Positions 1 through 8,434 of a stretch of 64,000 nt of DNA are shown here, one piece after another. Positions within the stretch are counted from its first letter, which is position 1. Every line of letters begins with the position of its first letter. The notes below the pieces were generated by a model. It was not told where the DNA came from. It was given only the letters and a program-made list of their open reading frames with translations, and made no database searches. Source of the stretch: Rhodococcus zopfii NBRC 100606 = JCM 9919. GTDB taxonomy: Bacteria > Actinomycetota > Actinomycetes > Mycobacteriales > Mycobacteriaceae. Position numbers and translations under genes: made by a program. The stretch lies in assembly GCF_001895025.1 (NCBI RefSeq), contig NZ_BCXI01000015.1, forward strand, positions 124,001-188,000, in the 5' to 3' direction.

Positions 1-429
1 GAATCCGAATACGACGTCTTGCTCGCGCTGGGCCTGCTCGAAGACCCGGGCGACGACCCCGAACCGCGTTCCGCGGCCACCACGGTTCACGACCGTCCGG
101 CGACCACCGAGATCGTCGATCTCGTCGCAGCGACACTCACCGACGAGATCGCGCCGGCCCTGGGTGACGATCACGAGCGGCAGCGGTATCTGCTGCGGAT
201 CTGCGTGAACCTCCTCCGCATCGCCGGCCGGGAAATCTCCGCCGGAGACGACGCCGCGAATACGGTGCACGACCGGCTCCGCGAACTGGGATGCGATACC
301 GAGGCGGACCTCGCCACCCGGATCCGCTCGGGCGCTGTGGATTATGACGACGTCGCCGTCCGCGTGGCCGTCTCGGACGCTGTCCTCGCCAGGCTGCAAG
401 TCGCGAACCCGCGGCATCTGATTCCGTGA
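1..429 (+). CDS. C-terminal part of a DUF6285-domain protein (5' end outside window)
   Basis: The reading frame is open from the first base and stops at 427-429, so the start lies upstream. The visible 142 residues contain a region resembling DUF6285: an RPATTEIVDLVAA helix, a central NLLRIAGREI segment and an end reading VANPRHLIP. This family is usually encoded beside aminoglycoside-phosphotransferase-like kinases and acyl-CoA dehydrogenases, and its biochemical role is unknown. I cannot tell whether the upstream residues belong to a fused kinase or to a separate small protein. The family call is from remembered pattern similarity. Confidence 0.6.
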   Translation, partial: ESEYDVLLALGLLEDPGDDPEPRSAATTVHDRPATTEIVDLVAATLTDEIAPALGDDHERQRYLLRICVNLLRIAGREISAGDDAANTVHDRLRELGCDTEADLATRIRSGAVDYDDVAVRVAVSDAVLARLQVANPRHLIP

Positions 430-569
430 AATCCGAAAGACATCTACCCAGGATCCGTCCCGGCCGGGGGACCGGTCGGGGCGCAGCTGCATGGGCAAGC
501 GCACCGCACGGCCCTGCCCTCGGTCGCCGGGCCGGCGACGGCGTTCGGGCAGGGCCGTACGCGGTGTGG

Positions 570-1265
570 TCAGTCCGTTGTCAGCAGCGCGGCGACCATC
601 CGGGTCATCACCGCCGTCGCCTCCGGAATCGACAGTCGCATCACGTCACGCAGCGACACCCAGGTCGGCCAGGTGACGGTGATCCCCAGCGCCTGCAGCA
701 CCTCTCGGCGATCGGCGACGTCGAGTCCGGTGAGTTCCCCGGCGAACAACGCCTCGATTTCCGACCTCACGCCGTGGAGGTAGCGCACGCGGTTGCGTTG
801 CAGTTCACGGGAGAACGGTGCCCGGATCTCCGACGATCGCGCGAACGGTGCGATGAATTCGAGGATCCGGGCACGCTGCCGGCAGTACTCCTCGAGCCGT
901 TCGTCCAGCGGCAGGTCCGCGTCGATCGAGGCGATCATCGTGTCCTGACGACGCATCACCTCCGCACCCGTCGCCGCGAACAGGGTCTCGAGGTCGTTGA
1001 AGTTGCCCCACAACGACCGCAACGACACCCCCGCCCGGTCCGCGATCTGCGCTCCGGTCGGCGTGAGCTCGCCGGCGCTGATCAGCGAGATGTGCGCCTC
1101 GACGACCGCGCGGCGGGTCCGCTCGGCTCGTGCCACGCGACCGTCCACGACGGTCGGTCCGACTTGTTGTGCGTCGTCGTGCCTGCCGGCATCGTCGACC
1201 GTTACCTCGAGCTCGCGAGGCGGAATCACCCGCACCGCAGGCGTGCTTCCACTGACAGCCCCCAC
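570..1265 (-). CDS. TetR-family transcriptional regulator
   Basis: 231 residues from a GTG start. The helix-turn-helix is at about residues 65-95 (GAQIADRAGVSLRSLWGNF), followed by an all-helical ligand domain with no recognisable ligand motif. About 45 residues precede the HTH helices, so a start further inside is possible. The stop of the esterase at 1287 lies only 21 bp upstream on the same strand, so the two genes probably form an operon, with the regulator controlling the esterase. I see no clear palindrome in the short spacer. Confidence 0.85.
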   Translation of the reverse strand: MGAVSGSTPAVRVIPPRELEVTVDDAGRHDDAQQVGPTVVDGRVARAERTRRAVVEAHISLISAGELTPTGAQIADRAGVSLRSLWGNFNDLETLFAATGAEVMRRQDTMIASIDADLPLDERLEEYCRQRARILEFIAPFARSSEIRAPFSRELQRNRVRYLHGVRSEIEALFAGELTGLDVADRREVLQALGITVTWPTWVSLRDVMRLSIPEATAVMTRMVAALLTTD

Positions 1266-1286
1266 CGAATCCCCCCAGATCTCGTT

Positions 1287-2264
1287 CTAGTCGTTCTCCA
1301 ACACCACGGTCTTCGCGGCGGCGCGAATGATCGAATCACACAGGGAGGTGGTTGCGCGACGGGTCACGGCCGCATCCCGAACCAGCGAGAAGCCGTGGAA
1401 TGTCCCGGGCCACAGGTGCAGTTCGACGTGCACGCCGGCGTGCAGCAGCCGCTGGGCGTATTCCAGCCCTTCGTCGCGCAGCGGATCGAACTCGTTGACG
1501 GTGATGTAGGCGGCCGGCAGCCCGGTCAGATCCGGGTGCCGCGCCGGCACAGAGTTCCCGGTCGGCGGCTCCTCGCCGAGGTAGTGATGCCAGCTCAGCG
1601 CCGCCTTGGTGTTGTCCCACACCGGAGTATCGCTGCCGCCGCGCATCGAGACGGTTTGGAGACGGTCGTCGAGTTCGGGTTCGAGCAGAACCTGCAGCAT
1701 GATCGGTGGGCCGCCGAGGTCCCGGGCGCGCAACGCGACGCTGGCCGCCAGCCCCGCACCGGCCGAGTCGCCGACCAGGACGATCCGGTCCGGGTCGATG
1801 TCGAGGTGCGCTGCACTCGACGCGATCCAGCTCAGCGCGGCGTAACAGTCGTCGACCGCAGCCGGATAGGGATGTTCGGGGGCGAGCCGGTAGTCGACGG
1901 AGACGACGACGGCCCCGGTGCGCCGGGCGATCACCGTGTTCAGTCCGTCGCTCTGTGCCGCCGACCCGAGCACGAAGCCGCCGCCGTGGATTTCGAGCAC
2001 GACCGCGCGCGACCCGAAGTGGCCGTCCGGGCAGGCGTCGGGCACGAACAACCGGACCGGAATCTCCGGACCGTCCGGGGCACCGGGGACCAGCCATTCC
2101 TCGACGGTGACCCCCGAAGTGTCGGCGGGACCGAGCGCGGCCAGCATCGCGTCGAAGATGCGACGGGCCTCGTCCAGATCGTCGAGGCACAGGTCGGGTA
2201 GCTGTGCGAGGGCAGCGGCGAGATCGGGGTCGACCGCCGCCGAGAACGGCATAATCTCACTCAT
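1287..2264 (-). CDS. Alpha/beta hydrolase of the hormone-sensitive lipase (HSL) family
   Basis: 325 residues from ATG 2264 (an in-frame GTG at 2276 would add four). HSL-family signatures are complete: the oxyanion motif HGGG at residues 93-96, nucleophile elbow GDSAG with Ser167, acid Asp260 in EFDPLRDEG and His290 in GTFHGF. VDYRLAPEHPYPAA after the oxyanion loop is also typical. It should hydrolyse carboxyl esters in the cytoplasm, since no signal peptide is present. The physiological substrate is unknown. It precedes the TetR gene at 570-1265 in the direction of transcription. Confidence 0.9.
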   Translation of the reverse strand: MSEIMPFSAAVDPDLAAALAQLPDLCLDDLDEARRIFDAMLAALGPADTSGVTVEEWLVPGAPDGPEIPVRLFVPDACPDGHFGSRAVVLEIHGGGFVLGSAAQSDGLNTVIARRTGAVVVSVDYRLAPEHPYPAAVDDCYAALSWIASSAAHLDIDPDRIVLVGDSAGAGLAASVALRARDLGGPPIMLQVLLEPELDDRLQTVSMRGGSDTPVWDNTKAALSWHHYLGEEPPTGNSVPARHPDLTGLPAAYITVNEFDPLRDEGLEYAQRLLHAGVHVELHLWPGTFHGFSLVRDAAVTRRATTSLCDSIIRAAAKTVVLEND

Positions 2265-2358
2265 GCCGGATGACACTAATTGATTCGGCAGTCACAGTGC
2301 AGATTTTCCGTTCCGCCGGCCCCGGGGCGGGATGCTCGCCCCGGGGGTCGGCCGCGGA

Positions 2359-3585
2359 TCACTCGGCGAGCAAGCCCTTCGCGATATGCGTCACCTGGAT
2401 CTCGTTGCTTCCCGCGTAGATCATCAACGACTTGGCATCGCGCGCGAGCTGCTCGACGCGATACTCGGCCATGTAGCCGTTGCCGCCGAACAACTGCACC
2501 GCTTCCATCGCGACGTCTGTCGCGGCGCGCGAGGAGTAGAGCTTCATCGCCGACGCCTCCGACAGGCTCACCGGCTTACCGGCCCCGGCACGTTCGATCG
2601 CGCTGAACACCATGTTCTGCACGTTGATGCGCGCGACCTCCATCTCGGCGAGCTTGAGCTGGATGAGCTGGAACTGCGCGATCTCGCGTCCCCACAGCTT
2701 GCGGGACTTGGCGTACGCGGTGCACAGCTTCAGGCACTGCTCGATGATGCCGAGCGAGAGGTAGGCGATGCCGATCCGTTCGGCCGAGAACGATTCCTTC
2801 GCGCTGTCCTTGCCGTCGCTCTTGCCGCCCTCCTCGGTTTCGCCGAGCAGACGGTCGCGGGTGATGCGGACGTTGTCGAAGAACAGTTCGCCGGTGGGCG
2901 AGGAGTTCATGCCCATCTTCTTGAACGGTGCGCCCTGCGTCAGGCCCTCCATACCCTTGTCGAGCACGAACGCGAGCACCTTGCGGTCGCGGCGATCGAC
3001 GCTGGCATCGCCCTCGTCGAGCTTCGCGTAGACGATGATGACGTCGGCGTAGGGACCGTTGGTGATGAATGTCTTCTGGCCGTTGAGGATGTAGTCCTCG
3101 CCGTCGCGGCGCACGGTCGACTTCATGCCGCCGAACGCATCGGAGCCGGAGTCCGGTTCGGTGATCGCCCAGGCGCCGACCTTCTCCATCGTGACCAGTT
3201 CCGGCAGCCAGCGCTTCTTCTGGGCGAGGGTGCCGCGACTGCGGATGGTGCCGGCGGTCAGGCCGAGGCTCACGCCCATCGAAGCGACGAGACCGAGGCT
3301 GACGCCGGCGATCTCGATGTTGAGCAGCGCCGCCATTCCGGGGGAACCGCCCATCCCTCCGGACTTGGCAGGCGCGCTCTCCCCCGCTTCCTCGCGGGCG
3401 AGGGCCTTCGCCAGCGATTCCCGGGCCATCTCGTCGATGCCGAACGCCGCGAACATCTTGCGGATGATGTCGTAGGGCGGCAGCTCACCGCTTTCGAGCT
3501 TGTCGACGTGGGGGCGGATTTCCTTCTCGATGAAGCCGCGGAGGACGTCGCGGAACATGAGGTCGGTGTCGGACCACTCGTACAT
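2359..3585 (-). CDS. Acyl-CoA dehydrogenase
   Basis: 408 residues from ATG 3585 (MYEWSDTDLMF). It has the full three-domain acyl-CoA dehydrogenase layout: helical N-domain, beta domain with AITEPDSGSDAFG and NGQKTFITNG, and C-terminal helices with QLFGGNGYMAEY. An insert rich in Ala/Gly/Met (about residues 65-85) is unusual. The position of the medium-chain catalytic glutamate reads IYAGSNEIQ, so Ala replaces Glu. A glutamate in SAERIGIAYLS, where isovaleryl-type enzymes place theirs, could be the base. It should oxidise an acyl-CoA with FAD in the cytoplasm. Its promoter region carries a KstR-like box. Confidence 0.9.
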   Translation of the reverse strand: MYEWSDTDLMFRDVLRGFIEKEIRPHVDKLESGELPPYDIIRKMFAAFGIDEMARESLAKALAREEAGESAPAKSGGMGGSPGMAALLNIEIAGVSLGLVASMGVSLGLTAGTIRSRGTLAQKKRWLPELVTMEKVGAWAITEPDSGSDAFGGMKSTVRRDGEDYILNGQKTFITNGPYADVIIVYAKLDEGDASVDRRDRKVLAFVLDKGMEGLTQGAPFKKMGMNSSPTGELFFDNVRITRDRLLGETEEGGKSDGKDSAKESFSAERIGIAYLSLGIIEQCLKLCTAYAKSRKLWGREIAQFQLIQLKLAEMEVARINVQNMVFSAIERAGAGKPVSLSEASAMKLYSSRAATDVAMEAVQLFGGNGYMAEYRVEQLARDAKSLMIYAGSNEIQVTHIAKGLLAE

Positions 3586-3595
3586 GCTCGCAATA

Positions 3596-3612
3596 TAGAA
3601 CAGGTTCCTGTT
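3596..3612. promoter_or_regulatory. TetR-type operator candidate (KstR-like)
   Basis: TAGAACAGGTTCCT at 3596-3609 fits the KstR pattern TnnAACnnGTTnnA except for the last base, and AACAGG-TT-CCTGTT (3599-3612) is a perfect 6-bp inverted repeat. It lies 10 bp upstream of the acyl-CoA dehydrogenase start, inside the divergent promoter region shared with the small membrane protein gene. The regulator is not encoded next to it, so assignment to KstR is inference. Confidence 0.4.
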
Positions 3613-3744
3613 GGCGTACAGGAGTCGTCCCAATCATGGCATCCGGACGCGACCAGATGCAGACTGCCCGATTAGTTAGGGCACTATTTATGTGTGTACG
3701 CTCGATATCGATCGATCGTGACGACACGAGGAAGCGAGACGCAC

Positions 3745-4128
3745 ATGCGCACTCGACCCAGCCCCGTCCAGTGGACCGCATACGCATTCGGACGCCCCCT
3801 GCCCGCCTCCATGCGCGACTGGGTTCGCAACGACCTGGTCGGGGACCACGCCCTCGCCCGCCACATGATCCGCAGCCAGATCCCGTTTCTCCCGGTCTAC
3901 GCGGTGTTCCTGCTGCTGCCCGGACCGATCTGGCTCCGCCTGAGCACCGCCGGTCTCGGCCTGATGCTTTCGCTGTTCTTCTCCGTCGCGTACATGGCCC
4001 ACAACCGCGTACGCCGACTCGAAAAGAACGGACTGCCCGGCGACCTCGAAAACGAGCGGGTCACGCAGCGGCGCGCGGCGGAGCAGGCAGCCTACGAGAA
4101 GTGGCGCAGCACTCTCACGCCGCAGTAA
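3745..4128 (+). CDS. DUF5313 family small membrane protein
   Basis: 127 residues from ATG 3745, chosen because AGGAAGCGAG lies just upstream. The N-terminal part (PSPVQWTAYAFGRPLPASMRDWVRNDLVG) matches the actinobacterial DUF5313 pattern. Two hydrophobic stretches at about residues 49-64 and 68-86 should span the membrane, and the C-terminus is charged and helical. Function is unknown. It is monocistronic, divergent from the acyl-CoA dehydrogenase and convergent with the TetR gene that ends 5 bp downstream. Confidence 0.75.
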   Translation: MRTRPSPVQWTAYAFGRPLPASMRDWVRNDLVGDHALARHMIRSQIPFLPVYAVFLLLPGPIWLRLSTAGLGLMLSLFFSVAYMAHNRVRRLEKNGLPGDLENERVTQRRAAEQAAYEKWRSTLTPQ

Positions 4129-4133
4129 CGGGC

Positions 4134-4727
4134 TCAGCCGCCGATCATCTCCGCGACCATCTCGCGCCCCCGCCGTAGCGGGGCGTCGGTGCGTTCGAGT
4201 TTCGATCCGGCGAGCGCGCCGTCGTAGATCAACCGGATCCGCAGCGCGGCGACATCCGGTTCCGCGACGCCGGCCGCCGTGAGCAACTCGACGAGCGTGT
4301 CCCGCAGCCACGCCCGGTGGGCGACCACCGGCGCGAAGGATTCATCCGGGAATTCCGTTGCGGCATTGGAATATTGGCATCCACGAAAACCCTTCGACGG
4401 CGCCGACGCGAGCGCCAGGTCGAAGAAGGCGAGAATCCTGGCGATCGGATCGCGCTCACCCGCGACCGCGCCCTCCCAACGGGCGCGGTCCCGGCGGTCG
4501 AGCCGTTCCAGATAGGCGACCACCAGCGCATCCTTCGATCCGTACGTCGAGTACAGGCTCGCACGCGCGACTCCGGATTCGGCGAGGATGCGGTCGATGC
4601 CGACGGCCCGGATGCCGTGCTCCGCGAAGAGCGCCGACGCCGTCTCCAGGAGTCTCTCGGCGGGGCCGGGCCTGCCGGCGCGGCCAGTCCGGCCGGCGTT
4701 CGGCTCGTCGCGGGTGGACACTGTCAC
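4134..4727 (-). CDS. TetR-family transcriptional regulator
   Basis: 197 residues from GTG 4727 (GTG 4721 is also possible). The open frame continues further upstream, but that part is low-complexity and runs through the operator, so it is unlikely to be translated. The HTH is around ASLYSTYGSKDALVVAYLERLD, in the subgroup whose N-terminus reads RLLETASALFAEHGIRAVGIDRILAESGV. A 6-bp inverted repeat typical of this subgroup lies 29 bp upstream (4756-4771). It is divergent from the DUF4242/flavoprotein/ABC set starting at 4977, which it probably controls together with itself. Confidence 0.85.
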   Translation of the reverse strand: MTVSTRDEPNAGRTGRAGRPGPAERLLETASALFAEHGIRAVGIDRILAESGVARASLYSTYGSKDALVVAYLERLDRRDRARWEGAVAGERDPIARILAFFDLALASAPSKGFRGCQYSNAATEFPDESFAPVVAHRAWLRDTLVELLTAAGVAEPDVAALRIRLIYDGALAGSKLERTDAPLRRGREMVAEMIGG

Positions 4728-4755
4728 CCCCCGAGCGTAACGGACCACCTCGATA

Positions 4756-4771
4756 GACAGATCGGTCTGTC
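4756..4771. promoter_or_regulatory. Inverted-repeat operator for the adjacent TetR regulator
   Basis: GACAGA-TCGG-TCTGTC is a perfect 6-bp inverted repeat with a 4-bp centre. It sits between the TetR start (4727) and the divergent DUF4242 gene (4977). The sequence resembles TetR operators of the AGACNNNNNNGTCT kind. Binding by the neighbouring regulator is inference from position. Confidence 0.6.
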
Positions 4772-4976
4772 CACCTGTACCGTGTGGCTCGTGACCGACC
4801 GCCAGCTGACCCGCCGCCTGCACGTGGACCTCGTGCGCGTGGCCGGCGCCGCGTGTTGTCACATTCACCGCTGACCGGCGATACCCACGTCTCTTCTCGG
4901 GCCTGACGCCCGTCGACCGTGCCCGGGTGCCGACCCAGCGACACACCCCATCCCCGTTTCACCGGAAGGTGTCCTC

Positions 4977-5492
4977 ATGTCCCTGTACCTGTACGAACTC
5001 GTGCCCGCCGAGGGCCAGGCCGACGCCGCGATCAAGGCATTCGACGCCGAGGTCGCCGCGACCGGCGGCGACCTCATCGAATCGCAGGTCACCACCGGCG
5101 GCTCCCGGGTCTTCGCGATCGCCGAGTTCGCAGCCTGCCGCGCGGCCCAGCTCGAGGCCGCCCAGCTCGATGTCGCAGAGATCTTGGGCCCCAACGAGGT
5201 TCGCCTCGTCGGCGCGGATCTCGAGCAGATCAAGGCAGCGCGTCCCGAGGCAGGCTACCTCGTCGAGTGGGACATCCCGGACACCATCGACATGGACACC
5301 TACCTGGCCCGCAAGAAGGCCAATTCGCCGAAGTACGCGGACGTTCCCGAGGTGAGCTTCCTGCGCACCTATGTCCGAGAAGACATGAACAAGTGCCTGT
5401 GCTTCTACAACGCTCCGGACGAAGCCGCGGTCGTTCGCGCCCGCGAGGCCGTCAGCACGCCGATCGACCGCATCCACTCTCTCGAAGGATAA
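4977..5492 (+). CDS. DUF4242 domain protein
   Basis: 171 residues. The C-terminal half (about 92-168) reads as DUF4242: GYLVEWDIPDTIDMDTYL, then FLRTYVREDMNKCLCFYNAPDEAAV and a PIDRIHSLE end. Some members of this family are annotated as nickel-binding ferredoxin-like small proteins. The N-terminal half looks like a degenerate second copy of a ferredoxin-like alpha/beta module, which is my inference. It is the first gene of the flavoprotein/ABC-importer set and is separated from the next gene by 7 bp. Its function here is unknown. Confidence 0.7.
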   Translation: MSLYLYELVPAEGQADAAIKAFDAEVAATGGDLIESQVTTGGSRVFAIAEFAACRAAQLEAAQLDVAEILGPNEVRLVGADLEQIKAARPEAGYLVEWDIPDTIDMDTYLARKKANSPKYADVPEVSFLRTYVREDMNKCLCFYNAPDEAAVVRAREAVSTPIDRIHSLEG

Positions 5493-5499
5493 GGACCCG

Positions 5500-6549
5500 A
5501 TGACCGCGGCCATGGAACGGACGGACGAACAACAGCGCCGGACGATCGCAGAGTTCGTGCGCGATCGCGCAGCCGCGCTGGATCGTGGTGAAACCGACAC
5601 CCGGATCGACCTCGCCCGCATCGGCGAACTCGGCCTTCTCACCGCAGGACTCGACGGCGGCGAACTCCGGGAGATGGTCGCGGTCATCGAGGACATCGCC
5701 GCCGAATCGCTTGCGGTGGGGTTCTCGCTGTGGGCGCAGCGCATGGCGCTCGAGTACATCGATCGGGCGCCTGCGGCGCTGCGCGCGAAGTTCCGCGACG
5801 ATCTGGGGACGGGCCGGCGGGTCGGCGTCACCGCGATGGCCGCAGCCCTGAAACACCTTGCCGGCCTGGGTGATCTGTCGCTCGTTGCCGAACGCACCGA
5901 CGACGGTCTCGAAGTATCGGGCCCGATCCACTGGGCGTCCAACGTGTTCGATGATGCGCTCATCGTCTTCCCCGCGCGCGGGGAGGACGGCAGCGGTGTC
6001 GTCGCCGCGGTCCGTGCCGACACCCCCGGCATCCGCATCAATCCGCGGCCGGACCTGCTCGCCCTCGGTGCGACCGCGTCGACGTCTCTGACGTTCGATC
6101 GGGTGCACGTCCCGGACGACCAGATCGTCACCCACGACCTGCGCTCGTTCTGCGGCACCATCCGGCCCACCTTCCTCCTGCTGCAGACCTCCTTCTGCGT
6201 CGGGATCTCCCGCACGGCGCTCGACGAATCCGGTTCGCGCATCACCGGACTCGGTGCACAGTTCGCCGACGAGTATCGGGCGCTGCAGAAGCGTTACGGC
6301 AACCTGCGCGACCGCCTCCACGAGTACGCCGACGCTCCGGCATCGGTGGAGCCGGCCGATCTGTTGCGGCTGCGCCTCGACGGCTCGCTCGTCGCCGTCG
6401 ACGCGACCCGGCTCGAGTCGACGTTGCGCGGCGGTGCCGGCTACGCGTCGGCGAGCGCCACCAATCGCCGCTTCCGCGAAGCGGCCTTCCTGCCCATTCA
6501 ATCGCCGTCGGAGGGACAGCTGCGGTGGGAACTGTCGCAGTACGAATAA
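5500..6549 (+). CDS. Acyl-CoA dehydrogenase-like flavoprotein (possible DszC/SfnB-type monooxygenase)
   Basis: 349 residues from ATG 5500 (ATG 5512 also possible). It has the helical N-domain and central beta domain of the acyl-CoA dehydrogenase superfamily (PIHWASNVFDDALIVFPARG, LTFDRVHVPDDQIV) and a shortened C-terminal helical domain. No catalytic glutamate motif of true acyl-CoA dehydrogenases is visible. Proteins of this shape beside sulfonate/taurine-type ABC importers are often reduced-flavin monooxygenases attacking organosulfur or related compounds. That role is inferred from context. It overlaps the ABC ATPase gene by 25 bp. Confidence 0.7.
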   Translation: MTAAMERTDEQQRRTIAEFVRDRAAALDRGETDTRIDLARIGELGLLTAGLDGGELREMVAVIEDIAAESLAVGFSLWAQRMALEYIDRAPAALRAKFRDDLGTGRRVGVTAMAAALKHLAGLGDLSLVAERTDDGLEVSGPIHWASNVFDDALIVFPARGEDGSGVVAAVRADTPGIRINPRPDLLALGATASTSLTFDRVHVPDDQIVTHDLRSFCGTIRPTFLLLQTSFCVGISRTALDESGSRITGLGAQFADEYRALQKRYGNLRDRLHEYADAPASVEPADLLRLRLDGSLVAVDATRLESTLRGGAGYASASATNRRFREAAFLPIQSPSEGQLRWELSQYE

Positions 6550-7271
6550 CCGCGGGGTACAAGAGTTTTCCCGGCCGAAGCGAACCCGTCCTGGGTGGTG
6601 TCGACCTCGACATCGACACCGGTGAGTTTCTCGTGGTGCTCGGCAGCAGCGGTAGTGGCAAGTCCACATTGCTGCGCATCGTCGCCGGCCTCGACCGTCT
6701 CGACACGGGCGCGGTGACCTGGCCGGAGACCGACGACGCAACCCGCCCGCACACCGGCGTGGTGTTCCAGCAGCCGCATCTGATGCCGTGGCTCACCGTG
6801 CGCGAGAACATCGCGTTCGGTGGACGTTTCGCCGCCCATCGCGACCGTTTCGACGCCGCGTACGCGGACGAACTGCTCGACACGTTCGGTCTCGCGGCCC
6901 TCGGCGGCTACTACCCGGACCAGCTCTCCGGCGGTCAGGCACAGCGGGTCGCGGTGATTCGAGCGGTTGCGGTGCGGCCGCGGCTGCTGCTGCTCGACGA
7001 GCCGTTCAGCGCGCTCGACCCGGCAATCCGCGCGGACCTGCAGGACTGGCTGAGCGGGCTCGCCCGCGACCTGGGTTTCACCACGGTGCTCGTCACCCAC
7101 GACCTCGACGAGGCTCTGCGCCTGGCGGACCGCATCGCCCTGTTCGGGCCCGGCGGCCGGGTGCAACAGCAGTGGCACCTCGACCACGACGGGTTCACCG
7201 AATCCGAACGGCAGCGGCTGCGCACCGAGATCTTCGCCCGCTACCGCGATACCACGCTCGAAATCGCATGA
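6525..7271 (+). CDS. ABC transporter ATP-binding protein, SsuB/TauB/NrtD type
   Basis: 248 residues from GTG 6525. Walker A GSSGSGKST is at 40-48, the Q-loop is in VVFQQPHLMPW, the signature is LSGGQAQRVAVIRA, Walker B is LLLLDEPFSALD and the H-loop is VLVTHDLDEA. This is the family energising import of sulfonate, taurine, nitrate or related small oxyanions. It overlaps the flavoprotein gene by 25 bp and the binding-protein gene by 4 bp, so all are made from one transcript. Confidence 0.92.
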   Translation: MGTVAVRITAGYKSFPGRSEPVLGGVDLDIDTGEFLVVLGSSGSGKSTLLRIVAGLDRLDTGAVTWPETDDATRPHTGVVFQQPHLMPWLTVRENIAFGGRFAAHRDRFDAAYADELLDTFGLAALGGYYPDQLSGGQAQRVAVIRAVAVRPRLLLLDEPFSALDPAIRADLQDWLSGLARDLGFTTVLVTHDLDEALRLADRIALFGPGGRVQQQWHLDHDGFTESERQRLRTEIFARYRDTTLEIA

Positions 7272-8434
7272 GCACGAACATCCGCCGGCGGACGCTGCTG
7301 CGCGGCGCCGTGGGGCTCGCCGCAGCCGGCGGTGTCGCCGGTCTCCTGGATCTGGGCCGGGCCGCAATCACGGACCGCTCGAACACCACCGGCCGACTGC
7401 GCATCGGCTACCTGCCGATCACCGACGCCGCCCCGCTGCTCGTGGCGCATCACGCCGGGCTGTTCGCACCGGGTGTCGTGGACGACGCCCGCCCGGTGCT
7501 GTTCCGCAGCTGGGCCTCGCTCGCGGAGGCGTTCGTCACCCGGCAGGTCGACGTGGTGCACCTCCTGATGCCGATGGCGTTGCAGCTGCGCTATTCGCTG
7601 GGCAGCGCGGTGCGGATCCTGGGCTGGAACCACACCAACGGGTCCGCGCTCACCGTCGCCCCGCACATCACCGAACTCGGGCAGCTGGCGGGCCGCCAGG
7701 TCGCGATTCCGTTCTGGTGGTCCATCCACAACATCACGCTCCAGCAGTTGCTGCGCGCCCACGGGCTGCGCCCGGTGATCCGGCAGTCCGCGTCGCGCTC
7801 GGCCGGCACCGTGGAACTGGTGGTGATGAGCCCGTCCGACATGATCCCGGCGCTCGCGAACGGCTCGATCGCCGCGTTCACCGTCGCGGATCCGTTCAAC
7901 GCCGCCGCCGACCTGCGCGGCATCGGCCGCATCCATCGGTTCCTCGGTGACGTGTGGCGCGAGCACGCGTGCTGCGCCGTGCTCGTGCACGAGGACCTCA
8001 TCGAGCATAATCCCGCTGTGGTACAGCAGGTCTCGGATTCTCTCGTAGCCGCGCAGCTGCGGATCGGCACCGACCGGACGGCTGCGGCGAAGGCCCTGAC
8101 CGACGGGTATCTGCCGCAGCCGGTGCCCGCGGTGACCCGGGCGCTGACCTATCCCGAACCACCGGGGACCATCCGGCACCCGCACTGGGAACCGCAACGC
8201 ATCGGCTACCAGCCGTTCCCGTTCCCGAGCTTCACCGAAGCGCTGGCCCTGGCGATGCACGACACCGTGGTCGACGGCGACACCCGTTTCCTCTCCCGCC
8301 TCGAACCGGCGACCGTGCACGCCGACCTCGTCGACGACCGCTTCGTGCGCACGTCACTGACCCGTGTCGACGGCACCTCCGCGTTCGGCCTGCCCGCAGA
8401 TCTCACCCGCATCGAGGAGGTCGATCCTTCTTGA
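7268..8434 (+). CDS. ABC transporter substrate-binding protein, SsuA/TauA/NrtA type, Tat-like signal
   Basis: 388 residues from ATG 7268, which overlaps the ATPase stop (ATGA). The N-terminus RRRTLLRGAVGLAAAGG looks like a twin-arginine signal, with no lipobox cysteine, so export by Tat is likely. LRIGYLPITDAAPLLVAHHAGLF marks the type-II binding-protein fold used for sulfonates, nitrate and thiamine precursors. The ligand cannot be read from sequence. It is the periplasm-side partner of the adjoining ATPase and permease. Confidence 0.88.
   Translation: MSTNIRRRTLLRGAVGLAAAGGVAGLLDLGRAAITDRSNTTGRLRIGYLPITDAAPLLVAHHAGLFAPGVVDDARPVLFRSWASLAEAFVTRQVDVVHLLMPMALQLRYSLGSAVRILGWNHTNGSALTVAPHITELGQLAGRQVAIPFWWSIHNITLQQLLRAHGLRPVIRQSASRSAGTVELVVMSPSDMIPALANGSIAAFTVADPFNAAADLRGIGRIHRFLGDVWREHACCAVLVHEDLIEHNPAVVQQVSDSLVAAQLRIGTDRTAAAKALTDGYLPQPVPAVTRALTYPEPPGTIRHPHWEPQRIGYQPFPFPSFTEALALAMHDTVVDGDTRFLSRLEPATVHADLVDDRFVRTSLTRVDGTSAFGLPADLTRIEEVDPS

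Noticed and set aside
426-2201. Plus-strand open frame of 591 codons
   Set aside because: It is antisense to the TetR and esterase genes, whose families are clear. Its composition (Arg/Gly/His-rich, no domain) is that of a GC-rich shadow frame.
2332-3675. Plus-strand open frame of 447 codons
   Set aside because: It mirrors the acyl-CoA dehydrogenase on the other strand and shows no domain of its own.
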